A stretch of DNA of 64,000 nucleotides from Zoogloeaceae bacterium (GTDB lineage: Bacteria; Pseudomonadota; Gammaproteobacteria; Burkholderiales; Rhodocyclaceae): assembly GCA_024235675.1 (NCBI GenBank), contig JACKLZ010000002.1, forward strand, positions 553,501 through 617,500, given 5' to 3'. The position numbers and the translations under genes were made by a program. The notes below the pieces were generated by a model, which was not told the origin of the DNA, made no database searches, and saw nothing but the letters and a program-made list of their open reading frames with translations. Positions 27,873 to 36,900 of this stretch are shown here, piece after piece (the stretch's first letter is position 1; every line of letters starts with the position of its first letter).

Positions 27873-27901
27873 AAAAAAAGGCGGGAAGTGGGAAGTCCGC
27901 C
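27873..27901 (-). terminator. rnpB intrinsic terminator
   Basis: On the minus strand GGCGG (27897-27901) and CCGCC (27880-27884) form a stem that is followed by seven T (27873-27879). The 5' arm is shared with the 3' strand of the RNase P P1 helix, so terminator and mature fold are mutually exclusive. Confidence 0.75.
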
Positions 27902-28346
27902 GATAAGCCGGGTTCTGTCAAACGCTCTTGCGAGCGCCGGGCAGTCATTCCTCTCGGCGACGCGTTGCCACGCCGCTCTAGCAGCCTACCCGGGAGCGAC
28001 GCGAGCCACGCCAATGCTCCCCTATTTGGCCTTGCCCCGGATGGGGTTTGCCATGCCGTCCGTGTCACCACGTCCGCGGTGGGCTCTTACCCCACCGTTT
28101 CACCCTGACCCGACATCTGCGGTCGTCGGCGGTTTGTTTTCTGTTGCCATCGCGCATCTGCTCGGGTTTCCCCACCGCAAGCGGCGCAGATCACAGAACA
28201 CGCAATGATCACCCCTTCGGGCAATACTTTCCGTCGCTTTAGCCTTTCGGCGTATGGCGCCCGGCCGTTAGCCGGCATCCTGCTCTATGTGGCCCGGACT
28301 TTCCTCGATACGCTTTCGCGTGTCGCGACTGCCTGGCGAACTTCCC
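27886..28346 (-). ncRNA. rnpB: RNase P RNA
   Basis: This is the catalytic RNA of RNase P, which matures tRNA 5' ends. On the minus strand the conserved 5' segment GAGGAAAGTCCGGGC is followed by CACATAGAGCAGGATGCCGG, and the conserved 3' segment AGAACCCGGCTTATCGG lies near 27902. The P1 helix is visible: GGGAAGTTCGCC (28335-28346) pairs with GGCGGACTTCCC (27890-27901) with one mismatch, which sets the ends. The span of about 460 nt is longer than E. coli (377 nt). A long hairpin with paired ATCTGC/GCAGAT and TTCTGT/ACAGAA segments around 28138-28196 may account for part of the excess. Confidence 0.95.
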
Positions 28347-28353
28347 GGCGCGG

Positions 28354-28359
28354 ATTATA
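28354..28359 (-). promoter_or_regulatory. rnpB -10 box overlapping a stop codon
   Basis: The minus-strand hexamer TATAAT at 28354-28359 is a perfect -10, about 7 bases before the predicted RNA start. The TAA stop codon of the DUF3025 gene (28355-28357) is inside it, so the rnpB promoter is embedded in the 3' end of that gene. No clear -35 is visible. Confidence 0.65.
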
Positions 28360-29218
28360 GCGCGAGCGAGGTCGCTTCCACGTCAGAGATTACGGTCGCC
28401 GGCGTGCGTGCGCCCAGCGGCCGGAACTGCGCCGTGTCTTCATAGAACGCGCGCACGGCGTTTTCGCGTACCACGCCCGGAATCCCGAGCATCGGCAGGG
28501 GCGACAAATCACGCGGCGAACTCAGCAAGCCCTTATCGGTCACCCGGTCTTCAAGCCACGCATCGGCCCACGCGATCTGCGCTGCCAAGGGCGCCGCAAG
28601 CACCGCCTCGGGGACCGAAATATAGATGGCTTTGGCGCACAACCCGTTGAACGGCGTACGCATCTGATCATAAGAGGCGTGACCGAACAGCAGAAAGCGT
28701 GTCGTCGCCTTCACGCGGGCGCGCGCATCCCAAAAGACCGGCAGCCAGTCGTGCCGGGCCATGGCCTCCAGCAAGGTGTCGTCGGTGCCCAGCACCAGTA
28801 TTCCGCACTCGTCGAACTGGGTGAGCGCGTCGCGCACCGGGCCGCGACCGCGTAGCCGCGTCACGCCCGCCAGCGCGGAGGCCTGCATATGACAGGCGTT
28901 CAGCGCGGCTTTGGCACGCGGAAACGCCGCCCAAACGAGCGCATTGAAGTAGTCGTGCCAGTTGTCGTTCCGTGTAGCGACTTGTCCACAATCAAAGACT
29001 GAGAGTTCATAGTCCGTGCTGATCGCGTCTGGTGCCACAAAGCGAATCGCCTCGCCACTGGCGCTTGCAAGGCCGGGGGCGGCCTGCGCGACCAGCCGGT
29101 TGAGCGCCAACAGACCGGGCAATCGATCGCCACTGCCTTCGAGCAAGGCAGCCAGAGGCGCAAACAACGGCCACTTGGCCAGCGCCGCCGGCACGAGGTA
29201 GTCCGGGCGGTCGCTCAC
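28355..29218 (-). CDS. DUF3025 domain protein
   Basis: This 287-residue protein matches the DUF3025 family throughout. The clearest block is YELSVFDCGQVATRNDNWHDYFNALVW-type sequence (about residues 70-96) followed by FPRAKAALNACH, then FDECGILVLG, LLFGHASYDQM, and the C-terminal LPMLGIPGVV. No enzyme motif or membrane segment is evident, and the function of the family is not known. Its start overlaps the upstream lipoprotein stop by ATGA, so it belongs to the rsmI-pyrC-lipoprotein transcription unit. The stop lies in the rnpB promoter. Confidence 0.8.
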   Translation of the reverse strand: MSDRPDYLVPAALAKWPLFAPLAALLEGSGDRLPGLLALNRLVAQAAPGLASASGEAIRFVAPDAISTDYELSVFDCGQVATRNDNWHDYFNALVWAAFPRAKAALNACHMQASALAGVTRLRGRGPVRDALTQFDECGILVLGTDDTLLEAMARHDWLPVFWDARARVKATTRFLLFGHASYDQMRTPFNGLCAKAIYISVPEAVLAAPLAAQIAWADAWLEDRVTDKGLLSSPRDLSPLPMLGIPGVVRENAVRAFYEDTAQFRPLGARTPATVISDVEATSLAL

Positions 29219-29637
29219 TTCGCGCCCGCGACCGGCTCAAACACCATCTCGCCATCGCGCATGCGGAAACTGCCCACCAAGGCGCCGGGCGGTGTCGCCG
29301 GCGCGTCGGCCCAATCCTGCACCCGGCATTTTTCCGTACTGGCCAGATACCAGCGACGCCCCTGATGCAGCGCCCACAGCCGATAACCCGCCTCGTAGAC
29401 CTCCATGACCGGCCCGTCGCCACTGCCCGGCCAGATGCTGACGCGACGCTGGCACTTGGGCAGGCGCGCAACAACGATGGCCTGCTCGACCTCATCGGCC
29501 CAGAAATAGCGCTGCTCACGCATCAGCATCACGGCGTGCTCGGAGCCATCAACCGTGTAGGCGGTGGCGGAGTTCTCGCAGCCGGTCAGGCCCAGCAGCA
29601 TGAGCGGTAGAAGCAGAAGACGGCGGTCTAACATCAT
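29215..29637 (-). CDS. Predicted lipoprotein, function unknown
   Basis: This 140-residue protein starts with a signal peptide (RRLLLLPLMLLGLTGC); LTGC is a lipobox with Cys19 as the lipidation site, so it should be anchored in an envelope membrane. The mature part is short, with CQRRVSIWPGSGDG and RRWYLASTEKC; two cysteines (about residues 62 and 104) could pair. I recognise no family. It follows pyrC by 15 bases and overlaps DUF3025. The first two codons are both ATG. Confidence 0.65.
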   Translation of the reverse strand: MMLDRRLLLLPLMLLGLTGCENSATAYTVDGSEHAVMLMREQRYFWADEVEQAIVVARLPKCQRRVSIWPGSGDGPVMEVYEAGYRLWALHQGRRWYLASTEKCRVQDWADAPATPPGALVGSFRMRDGEMVFEPVAGAK

Positions 29638-29652
29638 GGTTTTGGCGATGGT

Positions 29653-30687
29653 TCAGCTCAGTTGCCAGGCGATGGTGCCGCCCGCGCGCAGCGGGATCAG
29701 CGGATCGTCCGGCAGATAATCGAGTTGGGCTGGCACGGCGGTGTCGGCGCGTGTCAGCGTCAGGGTGTCGGTGTTGCGCGGGAGGCGGTAGAAGTCAGGC
29801 CCAAAGTGGCTGGCGAAGCCTTCCAGCCGATCCAGCGCGCCGGCATCGTCGAAGACTTCGGCATACAACTCGATGCCCGCATTGGCGGTGTAGCAACCGG
29901 CGCAGCCGCAAGCCGACTCCTTGGCGCCGCGCGCATGCGGCGCGGAGTCGGTACCGAGGAAGAACTTCGGGTTGCCGGAAATCGCCGCAGCGACCAGCGC
30001 CTCGCGATGCGTTTCGCGCTTGAGTACCGGCAGGCAGTAATGATGCGGATTGATGCCGCCAGCGAAGATCGCGTTGCGGTTGAGCAGCAGGTGGTGCGCG
30101 GTAAGGGTTGCCCCCACGTTGGGGCCGGCCTCACTCACGAACTGCGCCGCCTCGCGCGTCGTGATGTGCTCGAAGACGATGCGCAACGCCGGGTAGTCTT
30201 TTGCCAGCGGTGCCAGCACACGATCAATAAAGACACGCTCGCGATCGAAGATATCAACGTCAGCATGGGTCACCTCTCCGTGAACACACAGCACCATGCC
30301 TGACTTTTCCATCCGTTCGAGCACCGGACGAACCGCGTCGATGGCGGTCACGCCGGCATCCGAATTGGTGGTCGCGCCGGCCGGGTAGAGCTTCACCGCG
30401 GGGATGAAGCCGGTCTGCAGGGCTCGGTCGATTTCGTCAGGCGCCGTATTGTCTGTGAGGTACAACGTCATCAATGGTTCGAACTTGAGTCCGGCCGGTA
30501 CGGCGGCGAGAATTCGGTCACGGTAGGCCGACGCCTGCGCAGCGGTGACCACCGGCGGGCGCAGGTTGGGCATGATGATGGCGCGGCCGAAGCGGCGGGC
30601 GGTGTCGGGCACGACGGCGGCCAGGGCGGCGCCGTCGCGCACATGCAGATGCCAGTCGTCAGGGCGGGTGATGGTCAATGTTTGCAT
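29653..30687 (-). CDS. pyrC: Dihydroorotase (class II)
   Basis: PyrC closes N-carbamoyl-L-aspartate to dihydroorotate in de novo pyrimidine synthesis. The 344-residue protein is the E. coli PyrC type: binuclear zinc ligands in DDWHLHVRDG (His13, His15), the carboxylated lysine in VKLYPAGATTNSDAG (Lys100), CVHGEVTH, FEHITTREAAQF and the catalytic Asp in FLGTDSAPH. It lies 29 bases after rsmI on the same strand. Confidence 0.97.
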   Translation of the reverse strand: MQTLTITRPDDWHLHVRDGAALAAVVPDTARRFGRAIIMPNLRPPVVTAAQASAYRDRILAAVPAGLKFEPLMTLYLTDNTAPDEIDRALQTGFIPAVKLYPAGATTNSDAGVTAIDAVRPVLERMEKSGMVLCVHGEVTHADVDIFDRERVFIDRVLAPLAKDYPALRIVFEHITTREAAQFVSEAGPNVGATLTAHHLLLNRNAIFAGGINPHHYCLPVLKRETHREALVAAAISGNPKFFLGTDSAPHARGAKESACGCAGCYTANAGIELYAEVFDDAGALDRLEGFASHFGPDFYRLPRNTDTLTLTRADTAVPAQLDYLPDDPLIPLRAGGTIAWQLS

Positions 30688-30716
30688 GCGTGAACCTCGT
30701 TTTTCGTCGGGCCGGA

Positions 30717-31592
30717 TTATAGGCCCGACTCGGACTCTGATTTGATGGCCAGCGCGCGCTGATAGAGCGCGTTCTTGGGCTGACCGGTGATTTCGGCGGC
30801 AAGCTTGGCCGCCGCGCTGGTGGGCAGCTCGGCCAATAGCAGCTTGAGCACCCGCTCGGCCTCGACATCCAGCCCCTCGACCGGCGGCGCGCCGGACACC
30901 AGCAACACAAACTCGCCGCGCTCGCGGTTGCTGTCGGCGTCCAGCCAGGCCTGGGCCTCGCCCAGCGGCAGCCGGGCGATCTCTTCGAAGCGCTTGGTCA
31001 GCTCGCGGGCCACGACCAGCTCGCGATCCGGTCCGAGCACCTCGGCCATGTCGCGCAGGCTGTCGCGCACCCGGTGCGGCGCCTCATAAAAGACCGTCAC
31101 ATCCGTGCCCTCGCGCAGCGCTTCGAGCCGGCTGCGGCGCGCGCCCGACTTGGGCGGCAAAAAGCCCACAAAATGGAAGCCGCCTTCGACGAAGCCGGCC
31201 ACCGACATCGCGGTCACCACCGCACTCGGCCCCGGCACCGGCACCACCGGATGCCCTGCCGCACGCACCGCCGCGACCAGACGGGCGCCGGGATCCGAGA
31301 TGCCCGGCGTGCCGGCATCCGACACGAACGCCACCTGCTCGCCCGCCACAAGGCGCGCAATGATCTGCGTCGCCGCCTTGGCCTCGTTGTGCTCGTGTGC
31401 AGCCATCATCGTGGCGGCGATGCCGTGGGCACTGAGCAGGCCCTTGGTGTGGCGGGTATCTTCCGCCGCCACCACATCGACGGCCCGCAACACGGCCAGC
31501 GCGCGCAGGGTGATGTCCTGCAGATTCCCCATCGGCGTGGCCACCACATACAATGACGGCGTCCTGGAAAGCGGTGATTCGGTAATGTCCAT
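30717..31592 (-). CDS. rsmI: 16S rRNA (cytidine1402-2'-O)-methyltransferase RsmI
   Basis: RsmI adds the 2'-O-methyl group to C1402 of 16S rRNA, the same nucleotide RsmH modifies. The 291-residue protein carries LYVVATPMGNLQDITLRAL, AEDTRHTKGLL, FVSDAGTPGISDPGARL, VPGPSAVVTAMSVAG and FYEAPHRV, all typical of the tetrapyrrole-methylase fold. The frame is open to 31973, but the ATG at 31592 is where similarity begins. It diverges from yraN with only 16 bases between chosen starts. Confidence 0.96.
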   Translation of the reverse strand: MDITESPLSRTPSLYVVATPMGNLQDITLRALAVLRAVDVVAAEDTRHTKGLLSAHGIAATMMAAHEHNEAKAATQIIARLVAGEQVAFVSDAGTPGISDPGARLVAAVRAAGHPVVPVPGPSAVVTAMSVAGFVEGGFHFVGFLPPKSGARRSRLEALREGTDVTVFYEAPHRVRDSLRDMAEVLGPDRELVVARELTKRFEEIARLPLGEAQAWLDADSNRERGEFVLLVSGAPPVEGLDVEAERVLKLLLAELPTSAAAKLAAEITGQPKNALYQRALAIKSESESGL

Positions 31593-31608
31593 GAAGCGCC
31601 TGGCTCTG

Positions 31609-32007
31609 ATGTGCAAGTCTGCCATTGTCGACCGCCTCGCCCCTAGTCGGCAAGCCGCCGACCGCGGCCAGATGGCCGAGCAGATGGCCGAAGCGCACCT
31701 GAACGCGGCCGGCCTGCACACCCTCGCACGCAATTTCCACTGCCGGGGCGGCGAACTCGACCTGGTCTGCCGCGAGGGCAAGACGCTGGTTTTTGTCGAG
31801 GTCCGCCTGCGCGGGCGCAGCGATTTTGGCGGCGCCGCGGCCAGCATCACCTTGCGTAAGCAGGCGCGCATCGCACTCGCCGCGCGCCACTGGCTGGCTC
31901 GGGCGGGCCGGCTCGCAGACGCGCCCTGCCGCTTCGACGTGGTGCTGCTTGACGCGCTGGACAGCGAGCGCATCGAGTGGATTCGTGGCGCCTTTGATAG
32001 TGGATGA
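31609..32007 (+). CDS. yraN: YraN family (UPF0102) endonuclease-like protein
   Basis: This is a small restriction-endonuclease-fold protein. At the chosen ATG it is 132 residues, with core CRGGELDLVCREGKTLVFVEVRLR carrying the D-ExV pattern of that fold, and FGGAAASITLRKQARI. Its cellular role is unknown, although relatives occur near DNA-uptake genes in some bacteria. ATG codons at 31585, 31591 and 31672 are alternatives. The two earlier ones would abut or overlap the divergent rsmI start, so I use 31609. It heads the yraN-diaA-dolP group, the same order as in E. coli. Confidence 0.85.
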   Translation: MCKSAIVDRLAPSRQAADRGQMAEQMAEAHLNAAGLHTLARNFHCRGGELDLVCREGKTLVFVEVRLRGRSDFGGAAASITLRKQARIALAARHWLARAGRLADAPCRFDVVLLDALDSERIEWIRGAFDSG

Positions 32008-32056
32008 GAATGTAACGAAGCGCGTCAGCCACACCGGCCGCCGACAGCCCGCATGC

Positions 32057-32062
32057 TAGAAT
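32057..32062 (+). promoter_or_regulatory. Extended -10 upstream of diaA
   Basis: TAGAAT at 32057-32062 is preceded directly by TGC (32054-32056), giving an extended -10 about 38 bases before the diaA ATG. No convincing -35 is present. It would serve diaA-dolP independently of yraN. Confidence 0.45.
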
Positions 32063-32099
32063 CGGCGCTCGTTTCAGCCCAAGTCTTCGTGGATTCCCG

Positions 32100-32690
32100 A
32101 TGGATCTCATCAGTCGCATTACCAACCAGTTCGAGCAGAGCATCGCCACCAAACGAGCTTCACTCGAAGTGCTCGCCGCCCCGCTCGCCCACGCTGTGGA
32201 CGTGATGACCGGCAGCCTGATGAACAACGGCAAGATCCTCGCGTGCGGCAACGGTGGCTCGGCCGCCGATGCCCAGCACTTTGCCGCCGAGCTGGTCAAT
32301 CGTTTCGAGATGGAGCGCCCGCCGCTGGCGGCCATCGCGCTGACCACCGACAGCTCCACCATCACCTCCATCGCCAACGATTACGCCTACGACCAGATTT
32401 TTGCCAAACAAGTCGCAGCGCTGGGTCACCCGGGCGACGTGTTGCTGGCCATTTCCACCAGCGGCAATTCGCCCAACGTGATCGAGGCGATGAAGATCGC
32501 CCATGAACACGAGATGACCGTCATTGCCCTGACCGGAAAATCCGGCGGGCGCATGGCCGAACTGTTGGGACCGGAAGATGTCCACCTCTGCGTCCCGGCC
32601 GAGCGCACCGCGCGTATCCAGGAAGTCCATTTGCTGATCCTTCACTGTCTGTGTGATGGCATCGATTGTTTGCTATTAGGAGTCGAATAA
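32100..32690 (+). CDS. diaA: DnaA initiator-associating protein DiaA (SIS domain)
   Basis: This 196-residue SIS-domain protein has the fold of GmhA phosphoheptose isomerases. Conserved segments are ILACGNGGSAADAQHFAAELVNRF, ALTTDSSTITSIANDY and LAISTSGNSPNVIEA. The position between yraN and dolP matches E. coli diaA, whose product binds DnaA and promotes timely initiation. From sequence alone a sedoheptulose-7-phosphate isomerase role cannot be excluded. The start follows a divergent-type spacer of 92 bases with its own -10 candidate. It is separated from dolP by no bases: the stop and the next ATG abut. Confidence 0.85.
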   Translation: MDLISRITNQFEQSIATKRASLEVLAAPLAHAVDVMTGSLMNNGKILACGNGGSAADAQHFAAELVNRFEMERPPLAAIALTTDSSTITSIANDYAYDQIFAKQVAALGHPGDVLLAISTSGNSPNVIEAMKIAHEHEMTVIALTGKSGGRMAELLGPEDVHLCVPAERTARIQEVHLLILHCLCDGIDCLLLGVE

Positions 32691-33314
32691 ATGAGTCAAT
32701 CCCTGCGCCGTACCGTTCTGACGCTGGCCCTGGTCGCTGGCGTCGTTCCGGCTCTACAAGGCTGCTTCCCGCTGGTCGCCACCGGCGTCGGCACTGGCGC
32801 GCTGATGGTCTCGGACCGTCGCAGTTCCGGCGCCTATGTCGAAGACGAAGCCATCGAATGGAAAGCCGCCGCGCAAATCAAGGAAAAGCTCGGCGACCAC
32901 GTGCATATCAACGTGATCTCCTACAACCGCAACGTGTTGCTCACCGGCGAAGCGCCCGACGCCGGCATGCGCGATCAGCTGCCGCGCCTCATCTCGGTGG
33001 TGCCCAACGTGCGCGGCGTGACCAACGATGTGCAGGTTGCCGGCCACAGTTCGCTGACCTCGCGCAGCAACGACACCCTGATCACCTCCAAGGTGAAAGC
33101 CCGCATGATTGATTCGGCCAGTGTGCAGGCCAATCAGATCAAGGTCGTGACCGAGGCCTCGACGGTGTACCTGATGGGCATGGTCACGCAACAAGAAGCC
33201 GACGCCGCCACCCAGGTGGCACGCACCACCGACGGCGTCAAGAAAGTGGTTCGTGTGTTCGAGTACATCAACGACGCCGAGGCCCGCCGACTGGATCTGC
33301 TGCGCAACAACTGA
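32691..33314 (+). CDS. dolP: BON-domain outer-membrane lipoprotein DolP (YraP)
   Basis: DolP is a dual-BON lipoprotein that supports outer-membrane integrity and BAM function in E. coli. The 207-residue protein has a signal peptide ending in LQGC (Cys25 lipidation site). The first BON domain spans about residues 56-118 (AAQIKEKLGDHVHINVISYNRNVLLTGEAP) and the second about 130-195 (DTLITSKVKARMID, VYLMGMVTQQEADAA, VKKVVRVFEYI). It ends the yraN-diaA-dolP unit and is followed by a strong terminator. Confidence 0.95.
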   Translation: MSQSLRRTVLTLALVAGVVPALQGCFPLVATGVGTGALMVSDRRSSGAYVEDEAIEWKAAAQIKEKLGDHVHINVISYNRNVLLTGEAPDAGMRDQLPRLISVVPNVRGVTNDVQVAGHSSLTSRSNDTLITSKVKARMIDSASVQANQIKVVTEASTVYLMGMVTQQEADAATQVARTTDGVKKVVRVFEYINDAEARRLDLLRNN

Positions 33315-33337
33315 GCGCGCTTATCCTGTCGCACCCG

Positions 33338-33360
33338 ACCGCCCTGAGGGGCGGTTTTTT
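33338..33360 (+). terminator. Intrinsic terminator after dolP
   Basis: The stem ACCGCCC (33338-33344) pairs with GGGCGGT (33349-33355) around a 4-base loop. Six T run from 33355 to 33360. It lies 23 bases after the dolP stop. Confidence 0.9.
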
Positions 33361-33372
33361 ATGGCCTGCGCC

Positions 33373-33840
33373 TCATGGGCTGTCGATGTCGATCGGCCGC
33401 ACCGTGTCGTACCTCACCTCACGCAACACCACCGCCGTACGCACATTGGCCACACCGGAAATCGCAAGAATCTGCGTGTGCACGACGTGCTCGCAGGCCT
33501 TCATGTCCGGCACCACCACCTTGAGGATGTCGTCCGCACGCCCGTGCTTGAGCAACACGTGATCGCCGCCGGGTGCCCCAGCGCGGCCCGCTCAAACTCA
33601 TCCACCGCCGTCCCCACATGGCGCACCAGTGTGACAGGTGCCAACAGGCATTCCGGCAAGCCGTCTCCTCGCGGTCGAGCAGCACCGTGTGCGCCAGATC
33701 AGCTCCGCCTTCTCGAACTCCTTCAGCCGTCGCCAGCACGGCATTGGCGACAAGCCGACCCGCGCCGACAGCGCCTGCACTGACAGACTGGCATCGCGTT
33801 GCGGTTCCGAAAGAATGCGGCGCACAAATCACTCAAGCAT
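33373..33840 (-). pseudogene. Decayed Lrp/AsnC-family regulator
   Basis: Minus-strand translation gives pieces of one Lrp/AsnC protein spread over different frames. They are the helix-turn-helix part RRILSEPQRDASLSVQALS then RVGLSPMPCWRRLKEFEKAEL; a middle part HTVLLDREE, then LPECLLAPVTLVRHVGTAVD and EFERAALGHPA; and the C-terminal ligand domain HGRADDILKVVVPDMKA through GVANVRTAVVLREVRYDTV. A TGA follows the third codon after the ATG at 33840, and at least three frame changes are needed to join the parts. The gene is therefore broken. It lies divergently beside the indolepyruvate oxidoreductase gene, a common place for its Lrp regulator. Confidence 0.85.
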
Positions 33841-33993
33841 GCGCATCCTCAAAATCAACCCACCTCATCGCAGCGCATCGGTCGGCAAGCGCGGAACGAA
33901 ACGCCCTGAAATGACGCCTAAGTTGATATCAGCCTACAACACGACGGGCGACATGGCCGGATCCCGCCGTGATCGGCCCCACGGAGAGAGACC

Positions 33994-36900
33994 ATGCGCC
34001 ATCCCGAACCGCGGGTCAGCGCGCCGACTGCCGCGCCCACTTTATTGGTGGACACCCAGGTCAATCTGGCGCGCCCCGATTACACGCTACGCGACGCCCT
34101 CGGCGCCGATCGCGGTGTCGTCTTCCTTACCGGCATCCAGGCGCTGGTGCGTCTGCCACTGATGCAGGCCCAGCTCGACCGCAGCCGTGGCCTCAACACC
34201 GCCGGCTTCATCAGCGGCTATCGCGGCTCACCGCTGGGCGGCTACGACATCGCGCTGGGCAAGGCGCAAAAGCATCTCGACGCGGCCGGCATCGCCTTCC
34301 AGCCGGCCATCAATGAAGAGCTCGGCGGCACCGCCGTGCTCGGCAGTCAGCAGGTCGAAACGGATGATCAGCGCACCGTCGATGGCGTCTTCGCCATCTG
34401 GTACGGCAAGGGCCCCGGCGTCGATCGCGCCGGCGACGCGCTCAAGCATGGCAACGCCTATGGCGCCTCGCCCCACGGCGGCGTACTGGCCGTGCTGGGC
34501 GACGACCACGGCTGCGTGTCCTCATCCATGCCGCACCAGAGTGACCTGACGCTGAAGGCCTGGCACATGCCGGTGATCCACCCCGGCAACGTCGCCGAGT
34601 ATCTTGAATTCGGCCTCTACGGCTGGGCGCTGTCACGCTTCTCCGGCAACTGGGTCGGCGTCAAGGCGATCTCGGAAGTGGTCGAGAGCGGCATGACGGT
34701 CGACCTCGACGCCGTGCGCCACGACTTTCCACCGCCGGCTGACTACACCCCGCCCGCCGATGGCCTGCACTACCGCTGGCCGGATCTGCCCAGCCTGGCG
34801 CTCGAAGCCCGGCTGGCCGACAAGCTCGACGCAGTGCGCGCCTTCGCCCGCGTCAACAGCATCGACCGCTGGATCCGCGCCACACCCAAGGCCACGCTGG
34901 GCATCGTCACCGTCGGCAAGGCGCACTTCGACTTCCTCGAAGTGCTGCGCCGGCTCGAACTCACGCTCGACGATCTGGCAGACGCCGGCATCCGCATCTA
35001 CAAGGTCGGACTGGTGTTTCCGCTCGAGCCGACCCGCATCGACACGCTTGTCGAAGGCCTGGACGAAGTATTGGTCATCGAAGAAAAAGCGCCGGTGGTC
35101 GAGGAGCAGATCCAGACCCTGTTGTTCAACCGGCCCGGCGCCCGCCCGCGCGTGATCGGAAAAATCGCCGCCGACGGCACGCCGCTGCTCTCGGCGCTCG
35201 GTGAGCTGCGCCCCTCGCGCATCATGCCGGTCTTCGCGCACTGGCTCGCCATGCACCGCCCGGCGCTCGACCGGCTCAGCCATGTGTGCGACTTCACTGC
35301 GCCCGAGGTGCTGTCCAACGCCGGCGACGCGGTGCGCCGGCTGCCCTACTTCTGCTCCGGCTGCCCGCACAACAGCTCCACCAAGGTGCCCGAAGGCTCG
35401 GTCGCCCAGGCCGGCATCGGCTGCCACTTCATGGCCTCGTGGATGGACCGCTCAACCACCGGCCTGATCCAGATGGGCGGCGAAGGCGCCGACTGGTCGG
35501 CCCACGCGCGCTTCACCCGCCGCCCGCACGTGTTCCAGAACCTCGGCGACGGCACCTACTTCCACTCCGGCAGCCTGGCCATCCGCCAGGCCATCGCCGC
35601 GCACGCCAACATCACCTACAAGATTCTCTACAACGACGTGGTCGCCATGACCGGCGGCCAGGCGCACGACGGCGTGATCAGCGTCGAGCGCATCGCCCGT
35701 CAGGTCGAGGCCGAAGGCGTCAAGCGCCTCGCCGTGGTCAGTGACGAGCCGGAGAAATACGACGGTGCCGGCGCGCTGTTTCCGCCGGGCACCACCTTCC
35801 ACCACCGCCGCGAAATGGACACCGTGCAACGCACCCTGCGCGACATCGAAGGCGTCACCGCGCTCATCTACGACCAGACCTGCGCCGCCGAAAAACGCCG
35901 CCGGCGCAAGAAAAACGCCTTCCCCGACCCCGACCGCCGTATCTTCATCAACCCCGAGGTGTGCGAAGGCTGCGGCGACTGCGGCACACAATCCAATTGC
36001 CTGTCGGTGATCCCGCTGGAAACACCACTGGGGCGCAAGCGCCAAATCGAGCAGTCCTCCTGCAACAAGGACTTCTCCTGCGTGCAGGGCTTCTGCCCCA
36101 GCTTTGTGTCGGTGGCCGGCGCCACGCTCAAGAAACGCGTCGGCAAGCTCGACGCCGCCACGCTCGCGCACCTCATCCACGACCTGCCCACCCCGCACAC
36201 CCACTTGGACGACGCGCCCTACGACCTGCTGATCACCGGCGTCGGCGGCACCGGCGTGGTTACCGTCGGCGCACTGGTGTCGATGGCCGCCCACCTCGAC
36301 GGCCTGGCCAGCTCGCAACTCGACTTCATGGGTTTTGCGCAAAAAGGCGGCGCGGTGCTGGCCTTCATTCGCTGGGCCAAGACGCCGGACCTGCTCAATC
36401 AGGTGCGCATCGACACCCAACAGGCCGACCTGCTGCTGGCCTGCGACCTGGTCGTTGGCGCCTCGGCCGAGGCGCTGCAGACCGTGCGCCACGGCCGCAC
36501 CCGTATCATCGCCAGTGAGCACCAGAACCCCACCGACCGCTTTGTGCGCGACCCGGACGCCCAACTGCACGCCGACGCCCTGCTCGACAAGCTGCGCTTT
36601 GCCGCCGGCGACGACGCCATGGAATCGGTGGACGCCTACGACCTCGCCCTGCGCCTGCTCGGCGACTCGATCGGCGCCAACATTCTGCTGCTTGGCTACG
36701 CCTGGCAGCGCGGTCGCGTGCCGGTGTCGCTGGCCGCCATCGAGCGCGCCATTGCGCTCAATGGCGTGGCGGCCGACAGCAATCGCATGGCCTTCCACCT
36801 CGGCCGGCTGGCGGCCGAGAAGCCCGAGGCGGTGCTCGCCCTGGCCGAAGAGCCCGCCCACAAAACGCTCACCCTGGACGCCCTGATCGCCCATCGCGTC

